Of a stretch of DNA of 64,000 nucleotides, positions 51,056 through 61,380 are shown piece by piece. Position 1 is the first letter of the stretch. Every line of letters starts with the position of its first letter. Location of the stretch: assembly GCA_963821025.1 (NCBI GenBank), contig CAWGCG010000003.1:930001-994000 (forward strand), in the 5' to 3' direction. This stretch comes from WHSW01 sp963821025. GTDB taxonomy: Bacteria > Actinomycetota > Thermoleophilia > Solirubrobacterales > 70-9. Below the pieces are notes generated by a model. The model had not been told where the DNA came from and did not search any database. It saw nothing but the letters and a program-made list of their open reading frames with translations. The translations under genes were made by a program, and so were the position numbers.

Positions 51056-53674
51056 CTATTTGGCGGCGAGCCAGTCGGGGCCGACGCCGATCTCGATCGC
51101 CAGCGGCGGGTCGAGGTCGAACGCGGCGATCATCTCGGCGCCGACGATCTCGCCGGCCGCCTCGATCTCGGCCTCGGGGCCCTCGAACAGGAGCTCGTCG
51201 TGGATCTGGAGGACGAGCTCGGTCTCGAGCGCCGCCTCGGCCAGCGCGCGGTGGCAGCGGACCATCGCCAGCTTGATGATGTCGGCGGCGGTCCCCTGGA
51301 TCACCGTGTTGACCGCGAGCCGCTCGCCGAGCAGCCGGCGCTGGCGGTTGCCCGAGCGCAGCTCCGGGATGTTGCGGCGGCGACCCATCAGGGTCGTCAC
51401 GTAGCCGCGGCCCTCCGCCTCGGCGATCGTCTCGTCGATGAACCGCTTGACCGCCGGGAAGCGCTCGAAGTAGCGCTCGATGTAGGTGCCGGCCTCGTCA
51501 CGGTCGATGTTCAGCCGATCGGCGAGCCCGTAGGCCGAGAGCCCGTAGGCAATCCCGTAGTTGACCATCTTCGCCTTCGAGCGCTCCCCCGGGGTGATCG
51601 CATCCGGGTCGGCGCCGATGATCCCGGCGGCGGTCTCGGTATGGACGTCGGCGCCGGAGGCGAAGATCTCGCGGAGCACACCCTCACCGGCAACGTGGGC
51701 GAGGACGCGCAGCTCGACCTGGTTGTAGTCGCAGGAGAGCAGGCGATTGCCGGGCGCCGCGACGAAGCAGGCGCGCACCGGTCGGCCGACCTCGGAGCGG
51801 ATCGGGATGTTCTGCAGATTCGGGTTGGTGCTCGAGAGGCGTCCGGTGGCGGCGGTGACCTGGTTGAAGGTCGTATGGATGCGACTGGCGTCGTCGACCA
51901 GCTCAGGCAGGGAGTCGAGGTAGGTGCTCTTGAGCTTGGTCAGCTCGCGCCAGCGCTCGACCTTCTCGACGATCGGATGCTCGTCGCGAAGCTGGCCCAG
52001 GACCCGGGCGTCGGTCGAAAAGCCGGTCTTGCCACGTCGCTTCTTGGTCAGCCCGAGCTCGTCGAAGAAGACCGTCCCCAGCTGCTGAGGTGAGCCGATC
52101 GTAAACTCGTGTCCGGCGAGGTCGTAGATCTCTCGCTCGAGCACGGCGATCTGCTCCTCCATTCCGGCACCGATCTGCGCCAAGCGCTCGGTGTCGAGCA
52201 TCAGACCGACCCGCTCCATCTGGGCCAACGTCTCGATCAGAGGCATCTCGACCTCGTTCAGCAAGCGCTCGACCCCGAACTCAGCCAGGCGCTCGCGCTG
52301 GCGCTCGGCGAGCTCTCCGGCAAGGCGCGCGTCGACCGCCGGGTCGCCGGCCGCCTCGCCCTCCTCGGCCTCGAGTGAGAGCTGGCCCTCCTCAGCGCCG
52401 GCCGGCGCCGCTGCGAGTCCCGCGTCGGCGGCGAGCTCGTGCAGCTCATAGGTGCGCCGCGCCGGGTCGATCAGGTAGGCCGCGACCATCGTGTCGTGGG
52501 CGAGGTCGAGTCCCTGCGGGCGCGCCGCGGCGAGCAGGCTGTGGGGCCCGTGGCCGCCGAGCGCCTTGATGTCGTGGGCGATCAGCGGGCGCTCGCGCAG
52601 GTCGGCGGCGAGCGCGGTCAGGTCGGCGGCGTCGCCCGCGACCACCCTGGTCCCATCGCTGGCCGCCCACCGACCGCCCGCGATCGCGACGGCGATCGGG
52701 CCCTCGGCGAGCTCGGCCGGCGCTCCCTCCTGCGCCTCGACCTCGATCGTCTCCTCGACCATGCGCCCGGGCACGACCTCGTCCCATTCGTCGTCGAGGC
52801 GCTGGATCACGGCGCGCAGCTCGAACTCGTTGGCGGCGTCGCGCAGCCGCGAGCGGTCGGGCGTCGAGCGCAGCTGGTCGGTCACGTCGAGGGGCACCTC
52901 GACGTCCTCGACCATGGTCGCGAGCTGCTTCGAAACGCGTGCGTCGTCGGCGTGCTCGATCAGGTTCTGCTTGCGCTTGGCGCCGGAGATGTCGTCGACC
53001 GAGCCGAGCACCCCCTCGAGATCCCCGAACTGCTGCAACAGCTGGGCCGCGGTCTTGTCGCCGATCCCGGGGACGCCGGGGATGTTGTCGGAGGTATCGC
53101 CCTTCAAGCCGATGAAATCGGTGACCAACTGGGGCGGGACCCCGTAGCGCTCGATCACGCCATCGTGGTCATAGACCTTGGTGTCCGTGACCCCGCGCGA
53201 GGTGGTCATCACCCGGACCCCGTCGCGGACGAGCTGGTAGACGTCGCGGTCGCCGGAGACGATCATCACCGGGATCCCCGCGTCGGAGGCCCGGCGGGCG
53301 AGCGTGGCGATCACGTCGTCGGCCTCGTAGCCCTCGACGTCGACGTTGCGGAAGCCGAACGCCTCCGCCAGCGGCGCCAGCGCCGGCCACTGCTCCTTGA
53401 GCAGGTCGGGACGCGACTTGCGCTGGGACTTGTACTCGGCATAGACGGTCTCGCGACCCGACCAGCCCCGGTCCCAGGCCACGATCACCGCCTTGGGCGA
53501 ATGGTCGATCAGGATCTTCGCCATCATCGAGGCGAACCCGTAGATCGCGTTCGTCGGTCGGCCGTCGGCGGTGGCGATCGACTCCGGCAGGGCGAAGAAC
53601 GCACGGTAGGCGAGCGAGTTGCCGTCGATCAGGAAGACCTCCCGGGCCCCGCTCTCGTCCTTCTTCTTGGCCAC
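51056..53674 (-). CDS. polA: DNA polymerase I
   Basis: Repair and Okazaki-fragment polymerase of 872 residues. The 5'-3' nuclease domain (1 to about 290) is intact: LIDGNSLAYRAFFALP, YEADDVIATLA, GDRDVYQLV and GLKGDTSDNIPGVPGIGDKTA. The middle 3'-5' exonuclease-like domain (about 315-490) lacks the DxE motif, reading GPIAVAIAGGRW, so proofreading is probably absent. The polymerase domain has SCDYNQVELRVLAH (motif A, Asn for the usual Ser), RSKAKMVNYGIAYGLSAYGL (motif B) and LQIHDELLFE (motif C). GTG at 53674. Divergent from the malic enzyme gene. Confidence 0.97.
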   Translation of the reverse strand: MAKKKDESGAREVFLIDGNSLAYRAFFALPESIATADGRPTNAIYGFASMMAKILIDHSPKAVIVAWDRGWSGRETVYAEYKSQRKSRPDLLKEQWPALAPLAEAFGFRNVDVEGYEADDVIATLARRASDAGIPVMIVSGDRDVYQLVRDGVRVMTTSRGVTDTKVYDHDGVIERYGVPPQLVTDFIGLKGDTSDNIPGVPGIGDKTAAQLLQQFGDLEGVLGSVDDISGAKRKQNLIEHADDARVSKQLATMVEDVEVPLDVTDQLRSTPDRSRLRDAANEFELRAVIQRLDDEWDEVVPGRMVEETIEVEAQEGAPAELAEGPIAVAIAGGRWAASDGTRVVAGDAADLTALAADLRERPLIAHDIKALGGHGPHSLLAAARPQGLDLAHDTMVAAYLIDPARRTYELHELAADAGLAAAPAGAEEGQLSLEAEEGEAAGDPAVDARLAGELAERQRERLAEFGVERLLNEVEMPLIETLAQMERVGLMLDTERLAQIGAGMEEQIAVLEREIYDLAGHEFTIGSPQQLGTVFFDELGLTKKRRGKTGFSTDARVLGQLRDEHPIVEKVERWRELTKLKSTYLDSLPELVDDASRIHTTFNQVTAATGRLSSTNPNLQNIPIRSEVGRPVRACFVAAPGNRLLSCDYNQVELRVLAHVAGEGVLREIFASGADVHTETAAGIIGADPDAITPGERSKAKMVNYGIAYGLSAYGLADRLNIDRDEAGTYIERYFERFPAVKRFIDETIAEAEGRGYVTTLMGRRRNIPELRSGNRQRRLLGERLAVNTVIQGTAADIIKLAMVRCHRALAEAALETELVLQIHDELLFEGPEAEIEAAGEIVGAEMIAAFDLDPPLAIEIGVGPDWLAAK

Positions 53675-53738
53675 CCCCTGATCGTATTGAGCGGCTCACC
53701 GCAACAGGGCACGCCGCAGCGATCGGGCGCGACGGGAC

Positions 53739-53783
53739 GCCGGGGCGAGTTTCGTTCGCATAGCGAGCGAAAGTCGCCCCGGC
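53739..53783. repeat. 21-bp inverted repeat between polA and malic enzyme
   Basis: Left arm 53739-53759 GCCGGGGCGAGTTTCGTTCG(C), loop ATA, right arm 53763-53783. The arms pair at 19 positions plus one G-T pair, with one mismatch. It lies between two divergent genes, so it is not at either 3' end and is not an ordinary terminator. It may be a dispersed palindrome, a regulatory hairpin or a small RNA part. Confidence 0.8.
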
Positions 53784-53868
53784 GGACTGGCTGGGCGCGC
53801 CGGGGGGCCGGGCGTTGGACGGCTGGGTGGTTGGGCGGCTCGGTGCCCCGCGTAGAATCGCGCCCCCC

Positions 53869-55317
53869 ATGCCCTCGGTCTCCGCCCAATTCTCGGTCAC
53901 CGTGCGGGTCGAGCTCGACGCCCGCCAGGAGCCGCTGGGCAAGCTGACCGGGAAGATCGCCGAGGCCGGCGGAGCGCTGCAGGGCGTCGACCTGGTTCCC
54001 GGCGCGGGCGGCGAGGGCAAGCGGGTGCGCGAGTTCACCGTCGACGCGCGCGGCCAGCGCCACTGGGAGGAGATCCTGCGGGCGATCGGCTCGACCAGGG
54101 GCGCGCGGGTGCTCGACTACGTCGACCGCACCCTGGCGATGCACCGCGGCGGCAAGATCGAGCAGCACAACAAGCAGCCGCTGAAGACCCGCGACGACCT
54201 CTCGATGGCCTACACGCCCGGGGTCGCGCGCGTCTGCATGGAGATCGCCCGCGATCGCTCCAAGGCCTTCGACTTCACGATCAAGAAGAACACGGTCGCG
54301 GTGGTCTCCGACGGCTCGGCGGTGCTCGGGCTCGGGGACATCGGCCCCGAGGCGGCGATGCCGGTGATGGAGGGCAAGGCGATGCTGTTCAAGGAGTTCG
54401 CCGGGATCGACGCGTTCCCGATCTGCCTCGACACCAACGATCCGGAGCGGATCATCGATGCGGTCAGGCTGATCGCGCCGACCTTCGGCGGCATCAACCT
54501 CGAGGACATCTCGGCGCCCCGCTGTTTCGAGATCGAGGACGCGCTCAAGGACGAGATCGACATCCCGGTCTTCCACGACGACCAGCACGGGACCGCGGTG
54601 GTGACGATGGCGGCGCTCTTCAACGCGCTCAAGATCGTCGGCAAGCCGATCTCCGAGATCCGCGTGCTGATGCTCGGCCTCGGCGCCGCAGGGGTAGCGG
54701 TGACGAAGATGATGCTCGCCTCCGGGATCACCCGGATCATCGGCTGCGACCGCAGGGGCGCCCTCTCGACCACCCGCGAGGACTACGAGCAGATGACCGA
54801 GATCAAGCGCTGGTACTCGGAGAGCTCGAACCCCGAGCACCTCCTCGGCTCCCCCGCGGAGGTGATCGAGGGCGCGGATCTGTTCGTCGGGCTCTCCGGG
54901 CCCGGGCTGATCGAGGCGAGCGCGCTCGAGCGCATGGCCGACGACGCGATCGTCTTCGCGATGGCGAACCCGACCCCCGAGGTGATGCCCGAGGAGGCCG
55001 AGCCCTACGTGCGGATCATGGCCACCGGGCGCTCCGATTACCCGAACCAGATCAACAACGTGCTCGCCTTTCCGGGCATCTTCCGCGGCGCCCTCGACGC
55101 CGGCGCTCCCCGGATCACCGAGGAGATGAAGCTCGCCGCGGCGCACGGGATCGCCGGCGTGGTCGCCGACCAGGACCTCTCCGAGGACTACATAACCCCC
55201 TCGGTCTTCGACCGCGATGTCGCGCCGGCGGTCGCCAAGGCCGTGGTCGAGGAGGCCCGCCACGCCGGCATCGCCCGCGTCTCGGAGGAGACGGGTACCT
55301 TCTCGACGATCGAATAG
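53869..55317 (+). CDS. ACT-domain NAD(P)-dependent malic enzyme
   Basis: Oxidatively decarboxylates malate to pyruvate. The 482-residue protein has an N-terminal ACT-like domain (about 1-85: SVTVRVELDARQEPLGKLTGKIAEAGGALQGVDLV), a feature of some actinobacterial malic enzymes and a likely regulator. The catalytic part has AYTPGVARVCMEIARD, VSDGSAVLGLGDIGPEAAMPVMEGKAMLFK, FHDDQHGTAVVTMAAL with the metal Asp pair, LGLGAAGVAVTKMM as NAD site, and ALANPTPE-like MANPTPEVMPEEA. ATG at 53869 fits the ACT N-terminus. A separate promoter is likely in the polA gap. Confidence 0.94.
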   Translation: MPSVSAQFSVTVRVELDARQEPLGKLTGKIAEAGGALQGVDLVPGAGGEGKRVREFTVDARGQRHWEEILRAIGSTRGARVLDYVDRTLAMHRGGKIEQHNKQPLKTRDDLSMAYTPGVARVCMEIARDRSKAFDFTIKKNTVAVVSDGSAVLGLGDIGPEAAMPVMEGKAMLFKEFAGIDAFPICLDTNDPERIIDAVRLIAPTFGGINLEDISAPRCFEIEDALKDEIDIPVFHDDQHGTAVVTMAALFNALKIVGKPISEIRVLMLGLGAAGVAVTKMMLASGITRIIGCDRRGALSTTREDYEQMTEIKRWYSESSNPEHLLGSPAEVIEGADLFVGLSGPGLIEASALERMADDAIVFAMANPTPEVMPEEAEPYVRIMATGRSDYPNQINNVLAFPGIFRGALDAGAPRITEEMKLAAAHGIAGVVADQDLSEDYITPSVFDRDVAPAVAKAVVEEARHAGIARVSEETGTFSTIE

Positions 55318-55350
55318 ATCGAGCGACGCGAGAAAGGCGGGAACCTTCTG

Positions 55351-56262
55351 ATGCGCGTACTGGTCAGCGGAGCGACGGGTCGGATCGGCTCGACCGTCTG
55401 CGATGCGCTGCTCGCGCGCGGCGACGAGGTTGCCGGGCTGAGCCGCGACCCGGCCCGTGCGCGCGAGGGCAACCCGACCGTCTCCTGGCACGCTTGGGAT
55501 CCCGCCAACGAGCGCCCGCCCGAAGCCGCGCTCGAGGGAGTCGACGCGCTCGTCAACCTGGTCGGCGAGGAGATCAACCAGCGGCTCACCCCCGAGGCCA
55601 AGCAACGGATCCGCGACAGCCGGGTGCGCGCGACCAAGAACCTCGTCGACGCGATGCTCTCGGCCTCACCGCGGCCGAGGATCCTGGTCAGCCAGGCGGC
55701 GATCGGCTACTACGGGGACCGTGGCGAGGCGATCGTCGACGAGTCGACGCCAGCCGCCCCGGGGTTTCTGCCCCAGGTGGTGGTCGACTGGGAGAGCGAG
55801 GCCCGCCGCGCCGCCGAACAGGGGGTTCGCGTGGCGATCCTGCGTACCGGGCTGGTGCTCGATCCCGGCGGCGGCCTGCTGAAGCAGTTGGCGCTGCCGT
55901 TCAAGCTCGGCGTCGGTGGCCCGCTCGCGGGTGGCGACTTCTACATGCCGTGGATTCACATCGACGACGAGGTCGGGCTGTTCCTGTGGGCGCTCGACAC
56001 CGAAGCTGTCAGCGGCACGCTGAACGCGACCGCTCCCAACCCGGTGACCAACCGCGAGTTCTCGAAGGCGTTCGGCAGGGCATTGCACCGCCCGGCGTTC
56101 GTGCCGGCGCCTCGGCTCGCCGTGGTCGCGCTGCGCGGCGCAGAGCTTGCCGAACAGGTCACCGGGAGCTATCGCGTCGTCCCCCGCCGGGCACTCGATC
56201 TGGGCTACAGCTTCCGGTTTCCCCGGATCGATGGCGCGCTCGAGGACCTGGTCGGAAGCTAG
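55351..56262 (+). CDS. TIGR01777 family NAD-dependent epimerase-like SDR (YfcH-like)
   Basis: A 303-residue extended SDR. N-terminal VSGATGRIGSTVCDALLARGDEV, then LVNLVGEEINQRLTPEAKQRIRDSRVRATKNLV, which is the family's signature, and ISQAAIGYYGDRGE-like VSQAAIGYYGDRGE, followed by LRTGLVLDPGGGLLKQL. The C-terminal DUF1731-like end is ELAEQVTGSYRVVPRRALDLGYSFRFP. The substrate is unknown. Its TAG stop overlaps that of the next, convergent gene. It follows the malic enzyme by 33 bases. Confidence 0.93.
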   Translation: MRVLVSGATGRIGSTVCDALLARGDEVAGLSRDPARAREGNPTVSWHAWDPANERPPEAALEGVDALVNLVGEEINQRLTPEAKQRIRDSRVRATKNLVDAMLSASPRPRILVSQAAIGYYGDRGEAIVDESTPAAPGFLPQVVVDWESEARRAAEQGVRVAILRTGLVLDPGGGLLKQLALPFKLGVGGPLAGGDFYMPWIHIDDEVGLFLWALDTEAVSGTLNATAPNPVTNREFSKAFGRALHRPAFVPAPRLAVVALRGAELAEQVTGSYRVVPRRALDLGYSFRFPRIDGALEDLVGS

Positions 56263-57368
56263 GACGTCGGCGGGCGCAGCTCCACGGCGAGCCGCAGCTC
56301 GCCGTCCTTGAGCTGATAGCCGCTGAGCCGGTCGAGGGTGGTCTCGCCGAGCTCGTCGATCGAGTAGACGCCGAGCACCGAGTCGCGCTCGACGGTGGCG
56401 AAGAACGCGTCGATCACCGCGGCGCGGTCGGTCGGGTCAGAGGCGCGGTCGATCGAGTCGAGTGCGAGCGCCATCGCCTCGTAGCCGTAGGCGGCGTAGC
56501 TGCCTGGCCGGCGACCGTACTCGTCGGCGAAGGAGGCTGCGAACTCGCGTCCCGCCGCCGGCAGCTGCGCCGGAGCGAGCGCAGCGGAGGTCACCCTGCC
56601 CGGCCGCGGGCCGGCTGTCTGCAGGTAGGCGTCGCTGCCGATCTCCTCGCCGCCCGGCGGGCGCGGGGTGCCGGCGAGGTAGAGGAGCGGGTTCGGGCCG
56701 CCCTGCTCGAGGCCGAGCGTCGCCGCGGCCGCCTCGAACGCGCTCGACAGCTCGCGCCCGAACGGAGTCCCGTCGCTGAGCACCCGGACTCCCTCGAGGC
56801 CGACCTCGCGCGCCCAGGTCGCAGCCGCGGCCGCCTGCACGGCGTCGCTCGGGATGACTCGCCCGAAGGTGCGCTCGCCCGAGGGCTGGGCCTCGGGCAG
56901 CTCGTCGGAGCCGACGAAGGGAGCGGTCAGGTCCCCAGCGCCGCTGGCCGGCGAGACCTGGAGCAAGCCGGCGGCGTTGGTGACCGGCAGCGAGGTCCGT
57001 GTCGCGCCCGAGGCAAAGTCGCCGATGTACGCGATCGCGCTCGAGTCCTGGGTCGCGGCGCGAGCGTTGGCTCCCGCCTTCGCCGGTGTCCAGCGCGCGC
57101 TCGGCCGTTCGCCCTCTGTGTCGTCGAGAAAGACCGCGCGCACCGCGACCCCGCCGGCCTCAACACCGGAGTCGGCGAGCGCCAGGCGGGCGCCGTCCGC
57201 TGCGTCGCGGCCGTCGACCCCGGCGGCGCCGCGAAGCGGCAGGCTGACGTAGACGGTCAGCGAGGCGTCGTCCGCCGGACGGTCGGATCCCGGGCCGCAA
57301 CCGGCGATCAGCAGGGCCGCCGAGAGGGCCGCGGCGGCGCCGGTGCTAACCGAGGAAGGCTTCGGCAA
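56259..57368 (-). CDS. LivK-like (type 1) periplasmic-binding lipoprotein
   Basis: A 369-residue extracytoplasmic protein. The signal ends in LIAGC (Cys24). The core is a type 1 periplasmic-binding fold: LTVYVSLPLRGAAGVDGRDAADGARLALADSG, FASGATRTSLPVTNAAGLLQVSPASG, FGRVIPSDAVQAAAAATWARE, and SYAAYGYEAMALALDSIDRA near the end, as in branched-chain amino acid binding proteins. No permease or ATPase lies nearby, so it may be a stand-alone sensor or rely on a distant transporter. TTG at 57368 overlaps the end of the phosphofructokinase gene by 23 bases. Confidence 0.85.
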   Translation of the reverse strand: MPKPSSVSTGAAAALSAALLIAGCGPGSDRPADDASLTVYVSLPLRGAAGVDGRDAADGARLALADSGVEAGGVAVRAVFLDDTEGERPSARWTPAKAGANARAATQDSSAIAYIGDFASGATRTSLPVTNAAGLLQVSPASGAGDLTAPFVGSDELPEAQPSGERTFGRVIPSDAVQAAAAATWAREVGLEGVRVLSDGTPFGRELSSAFEAAAATLGLEQGGPNPLLYLAGTPRPPGGEEIGSDAYLQTAGPRPGRVTSAALAPAQLPAAGREFAASFADEYGRRPGSYAAYGYEAMALALDSIDRASDPTDRAAVIDAFFATVERDSVLGVYSIDELGETTLDRLSGYQLKDGELRLAVELRPPTS

Positions 57369-58377
57369 CCGAGTATTCCTCGGGCGTCACCGTCCGCAGC
57401 TCGGCCACCGCGTCGGCGAGCGCGACCAGCTCGATCCGGGTCCCGCGAAGCGCCGGCATCGTCCCCCAGCGGCCGCCGTCGGCCGCATCGACCGCGGCGA
57501 CCCCGAAGCGGGTCGCCAGGACCCGGTCATAGGCGGTCGGCGTGCCGCCGCGCTGGATGTGCCCGAGGACCACCGCCCGGGTCTCGAACCCGGTCCGCGA
57601 CTCGATCTCCTGCTCCAGCCGCTGACCGATTCCGCCGAGCCGGACGTGACCGAACTCGTCGAGCTCGCCGTCGGCGACCTCCATCGTCCCCTCCGCGGGC
57701 ACGGCGCCCTCGGCAGCGACCACGATCGAGAAGAACCGCCCGCGCTCGTGGCGGCGGCGGATCAGGCGACAGACGCCGTCGACGTCGAACGGCTCCTCCG
57801 GGATCAGGATCACGTCACCGCCGCCGGCGAGACCGGAATAAAGCGCGATCCAGCCGGCGTGGCGGCCCATCACCTCGACCACCATCACCCGATGATGGGA
57901 CTCGGCGGTCGTGTGCAGGCGGTCGATCGCCTCGGTCGCGACCTGAAGCGCGGTGTCGAAGCCGAAGGTGACGTCGGTGGCGCCGATGTCGTTGTCGATC
58001 GTCTTCGGCACCCCGAGCAGGTTGAGCGCGTGCTCGGCGTGCAGGCGGTTGGCGGCCCCGAGCGTGTCCTCGCCGCCGATCGCGATCAGCCCGTCGAGGC
58101 CGAGCTGCTGCATCGTCGAAGCGATCGTCGCCGGGCCGTCGTCGCGCTTGAACGGGTTCGTGCGCGAGGTCCCGAGGATGGTGCCCCCCCGAGGGAGGAT
58201 CCCGCGCGTCGACTCGACCGTGAGCTCGTCGTGCAGGCCCTCGAGCGGCCCGCGCCAGCCGTCGCGAAAGCCGATGAACGAGTGCCCGTGGACGGTGGCG
58301 CCCTTGCGGACGATGGCGCGGATGACCGCGTTCAGGCCCGGGCAGTCACCCCCGCCGGTGAGCACTCCGAGTCGCAC
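57346..58377 (-). CDS. 6-phosphofructokinase, predicted pyrophosphate-dependent
   Basis: Phosphorylates fructose 6-phosphate in glycolysis. The 343-residue protein has LTGGGDCPGLNAVIRAIV, AIGGEDTLGAANRL, VPKTIDNDIGATDVTFGFDTALQ, VMGRHAGWIAL and LGHIQRGGTPTAYDR. Two discriminating residues, Asp104 (GGED) and Lys125 (PKTIDND), are those used by PPi-dependent enzymes; ATP-dependent members usually have Gly at both places. I therefore predict PPi as phosphate donor, making the step reversible. Group III-like length. It may be cotranscribed with the following binding protein gene. Confidence 0.9.
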   Translation of the reverse strand: MRLGVLTGGGDCPGLNAVIRAIVRKGATVHGHSFIGFRDGWRGPLEGLHDELTVESTRGILPRGGTILGTSRTNPFKRDDGPATIASTMQQLGLDGLIAIGGEDTLGAANRLHAEHALNLLGVPKTIDNDIGATDVTFGFDTALQVATEAIDRLHTTAESHHRVMVVEVMGRHAGWIALYSGLAGGGDVILIPEEPFDVDGVCRLIRRRHERGRFFSIVVAAEGAVPAEGTMEVADGELDEFGHVRLGGIGQRLEQEIESRTGFETRAVVLGHIQRGGTPTAYDRVLATRFGVAAVDAADGGRWGTMPALRGTRIELVALADAVAELRTVTPEEYSVAEAFLG

Positions 58378-58407
58378 GGCCCCAAGATACCCGCCGCGGC
58401 CACCGAG

Positions 58408-59034
58408 CTAGTCCGCGAGCGCCTCCCTGCGGACGTCGAAGAACCGGGCCGCCAGCGCGGCGGGGTCACCGGCGGCGACGAGCTCAGCGTAGTCGAGCTC
58501 GGCGCCCTTGAACCCGGTCGCGTTCCACAGCTCTCCGGCCTCGGGCTCTTGCCACGGGCCGACGTAGACATAGGGCTCGGGATGCAGCTCGTCGCCGGGC
58601 GAGGCGCCGTAGTTCGCGCGCCGCCCGAGGGCCTCGGGGCCGGCCTCGATCGCGATGTCGAAATGCTCGGGCCAGATGATGATCGGAGACGCTTGATCGG
58701 CGGGAGCGGTAGTGGCGACCAGCGCCGAGAGGGCCGCGGCGGCGAAGGCGTAGTACTCGCCCAGGATCGCGGCGGCCGGCGCCTCGATCGCCAGCGGAGA
58801 CGAGTCCTCGGGGAGGCCGTTCGGGAACAGGCCCTCGCCGACGAAGGCAGCCGCGCCGGCGATCGACTCGATCGCGTCGCGCCGCTCGATGCCACCCTCG
58901 GAGAGGACGATCTCGGCGCCGTCGACGCGGACCTGCAGCTCGCGGCCCCGGTGATCGAACGGCGGCGTGCCAAAGCCGCCGGGGGTCTGCATCAGAGCGA
59001 TCTCGTTGTCGGGCTTGCGCGCCGGAGCCACCAC
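58408..59034 (-). CDS. conserved actinobacterial protein, unknown; true start probably upstream
   Basis: A protein of at least 208 residues. It contains TPGGFGTPPFDHRGRELQVRVDGAEIVLSEGG, LGEYYAFAAAALSALVATT, IIIWPEHFDIAIEAG, RANYGASPGDELHPEPYVYVGPWQ and WNATGFKGAELDYAEL, with conserved-looking Trp/His/Asp positions. I recognise the type as a conserved hypothetical of actinobacteria, without a function. GTG at 59034 would begin inside a segment ALHRVADEVVAPARKPDNEIAL that seems part of the same fold. The frame stays open to about 59128 without ATG, GTG or TTG, leaving ATC at 59103 or CTG at 59097 as candidates. Confidence 0.7.
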   Translation of the reverse strand: MVAPARKPDNEIALMQTPGGFGTPPFDHRGRELQVRVDGAEIVLSEGGIERRDAIESIAGAAAFVGEGLFPNGLPEDSSPLAIEAPAAAILGEYYAFAAAALSALVATTAPADQASPIIIWPEHFDIAIEAGPEALGRRANYGASPGDELHPEPYVYVGPWQEPEAGELWNATGFKGAELDYAELVAAGDPAALAARFFDVRREALAD

Positions 59035-59128
59035 CTCATCGGCGACCCGGTGCAGGGCCGCACGCGTATTCGCGAACGAGCTTGGCAGCGGTTGCAGGCC
59101 GATGGCGGAGTCGCCTTGGGTTCGAGGT

Positions 59129-59290
59129 CTAGGCCCGGATCCAATCGAGCAACGGCTTCGCCCAGCGGTCGAGGACGCCGTTGAAGAGGATGAACAGGAA
59201 GATCAAGGCGGCGATCGTGCCGCCGAGCGAGAACGCGTAGGCGAGCACCATCGCGATCAGGCCGACGACGGTGAATACGAGCAGGCGCAC
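59129..59290 (-). CDS. small two-helix membrane protein
   Basis: A 53-residue protein with two hydrophobic helices (LLVFTVVGLIAMVLAYAFSL and GTIAALIFLFILFNGVL) and a basic end. GTG at 59290 is 11 bases after the trpA stop and is chosen because upstream residues are not protein-like. Unknown function; probably cotranscribed with trpA. Confidence 0.6.
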   Translation of the reverse strand: MRLLVFTVVGLIAMVLAYAFSLGGTIAALIFLFILFNGVLDRWAKPLLDWIRA

Positions 59291-59300
59291 GGGCGGCAAT

Positions 59301-60099
59301 CTACCCGTTCGGCTCGCCCGACATCGCCGCCCGCGCCTCGCGGATGAAGGCGCCGACCCCCGCGGCGGCGCGATCGGCATCGCCGGCCTCGGAGACGGCG
59401 CGGACGAGGCGGGTGCCGACGATCACCCCGTCGGCGATCGCGCCGACCTCGGCGGCCTGCTCGGGGGTACCGATGCCGAAGCCGACCGCGACCGGGACCG
59501 CCGAATCCGACCGGGTCGCCTCGATCAGGGCGCCGAGGGTTGAGGGAAGCCGCCGGCGCTCGCCGGTGGTGTGGGTGTCGGAGACCAGGTAGACGAAGCC
59601 CTCGGCCTCGGCGCCGATCCGCGCACGGCGCTGCGGCGGCGTCGTCGGCGCGACCAGTGGAACCAGGGCCAGGCCCGCCGCTCGCAGCGCGCCCGCCACC
59701 TCTCCCCCCTCCTCGAGCGGCAGGTCGGGAACGATCACGCCGGCGGCGCCGGCGTCGGCGAGCGCGCGCGCGAATCGCTCGGGTCCCCGCGCCAGCGCCA
59801 TGTTCGCGTAGACCATCGGCACCACCGGCGCCGCCGCGGCGATTCGCTCGCAAAGCTCGAGCACCGTCTGCAGCGTGGCGCCGCCCCGCAGTGCCGCGGT
59901 TGCCGCCGCATGGATCACCGGCCCGTCGGCGAGCGGGTCGGAGTACGGGACCCCGAGCTCGATCAGGTCGGCGCCCGCCTCGACATAGGCGTCGGCGACG
60001 GCGACGGCGGTCTCCTGGTCGGGGAAGCCGCCCATCATGTACGGCATCAGCGCGGCGCGGCCCTGGCCGCGGGCCGCCTCGAAGGCGGCGGCGATCGGT

Positions 60100-60107
<8 letters not shown>
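59301..60107 (-). CDS. trpA: tryptophan synthase alpha chain
   Basis: Cleaves indole-3-glycerol phosphate to indole, passed to TrpB. The 268-residue TIM barrel has LMPYMMGGFPDQETAV, LIELGVPYSDPLADGPVIHAAATAAL (with the catalytic Glu and Asp), VIVPDLPLEEGGEVAGAL, VYLVSDTHTTGER and VAVGFGIGTPEQA with the phosphate site. Starts inside the trpB 3' end (8-base overlap), so the two are coupled. The usual alpha-subunit motif VSxxGxTG is replaced by VSDTHTTGE, a modest variation. Confidence 0.96.

Positions 60108-61376
<1,269 letters not shown>

Positions 61377-61380
<4 letters not shown>

Noticed and set aside
53739..53783. Rho-independent terminator
   Set aside because: It lies between two gene starts, with no T tract on either side.
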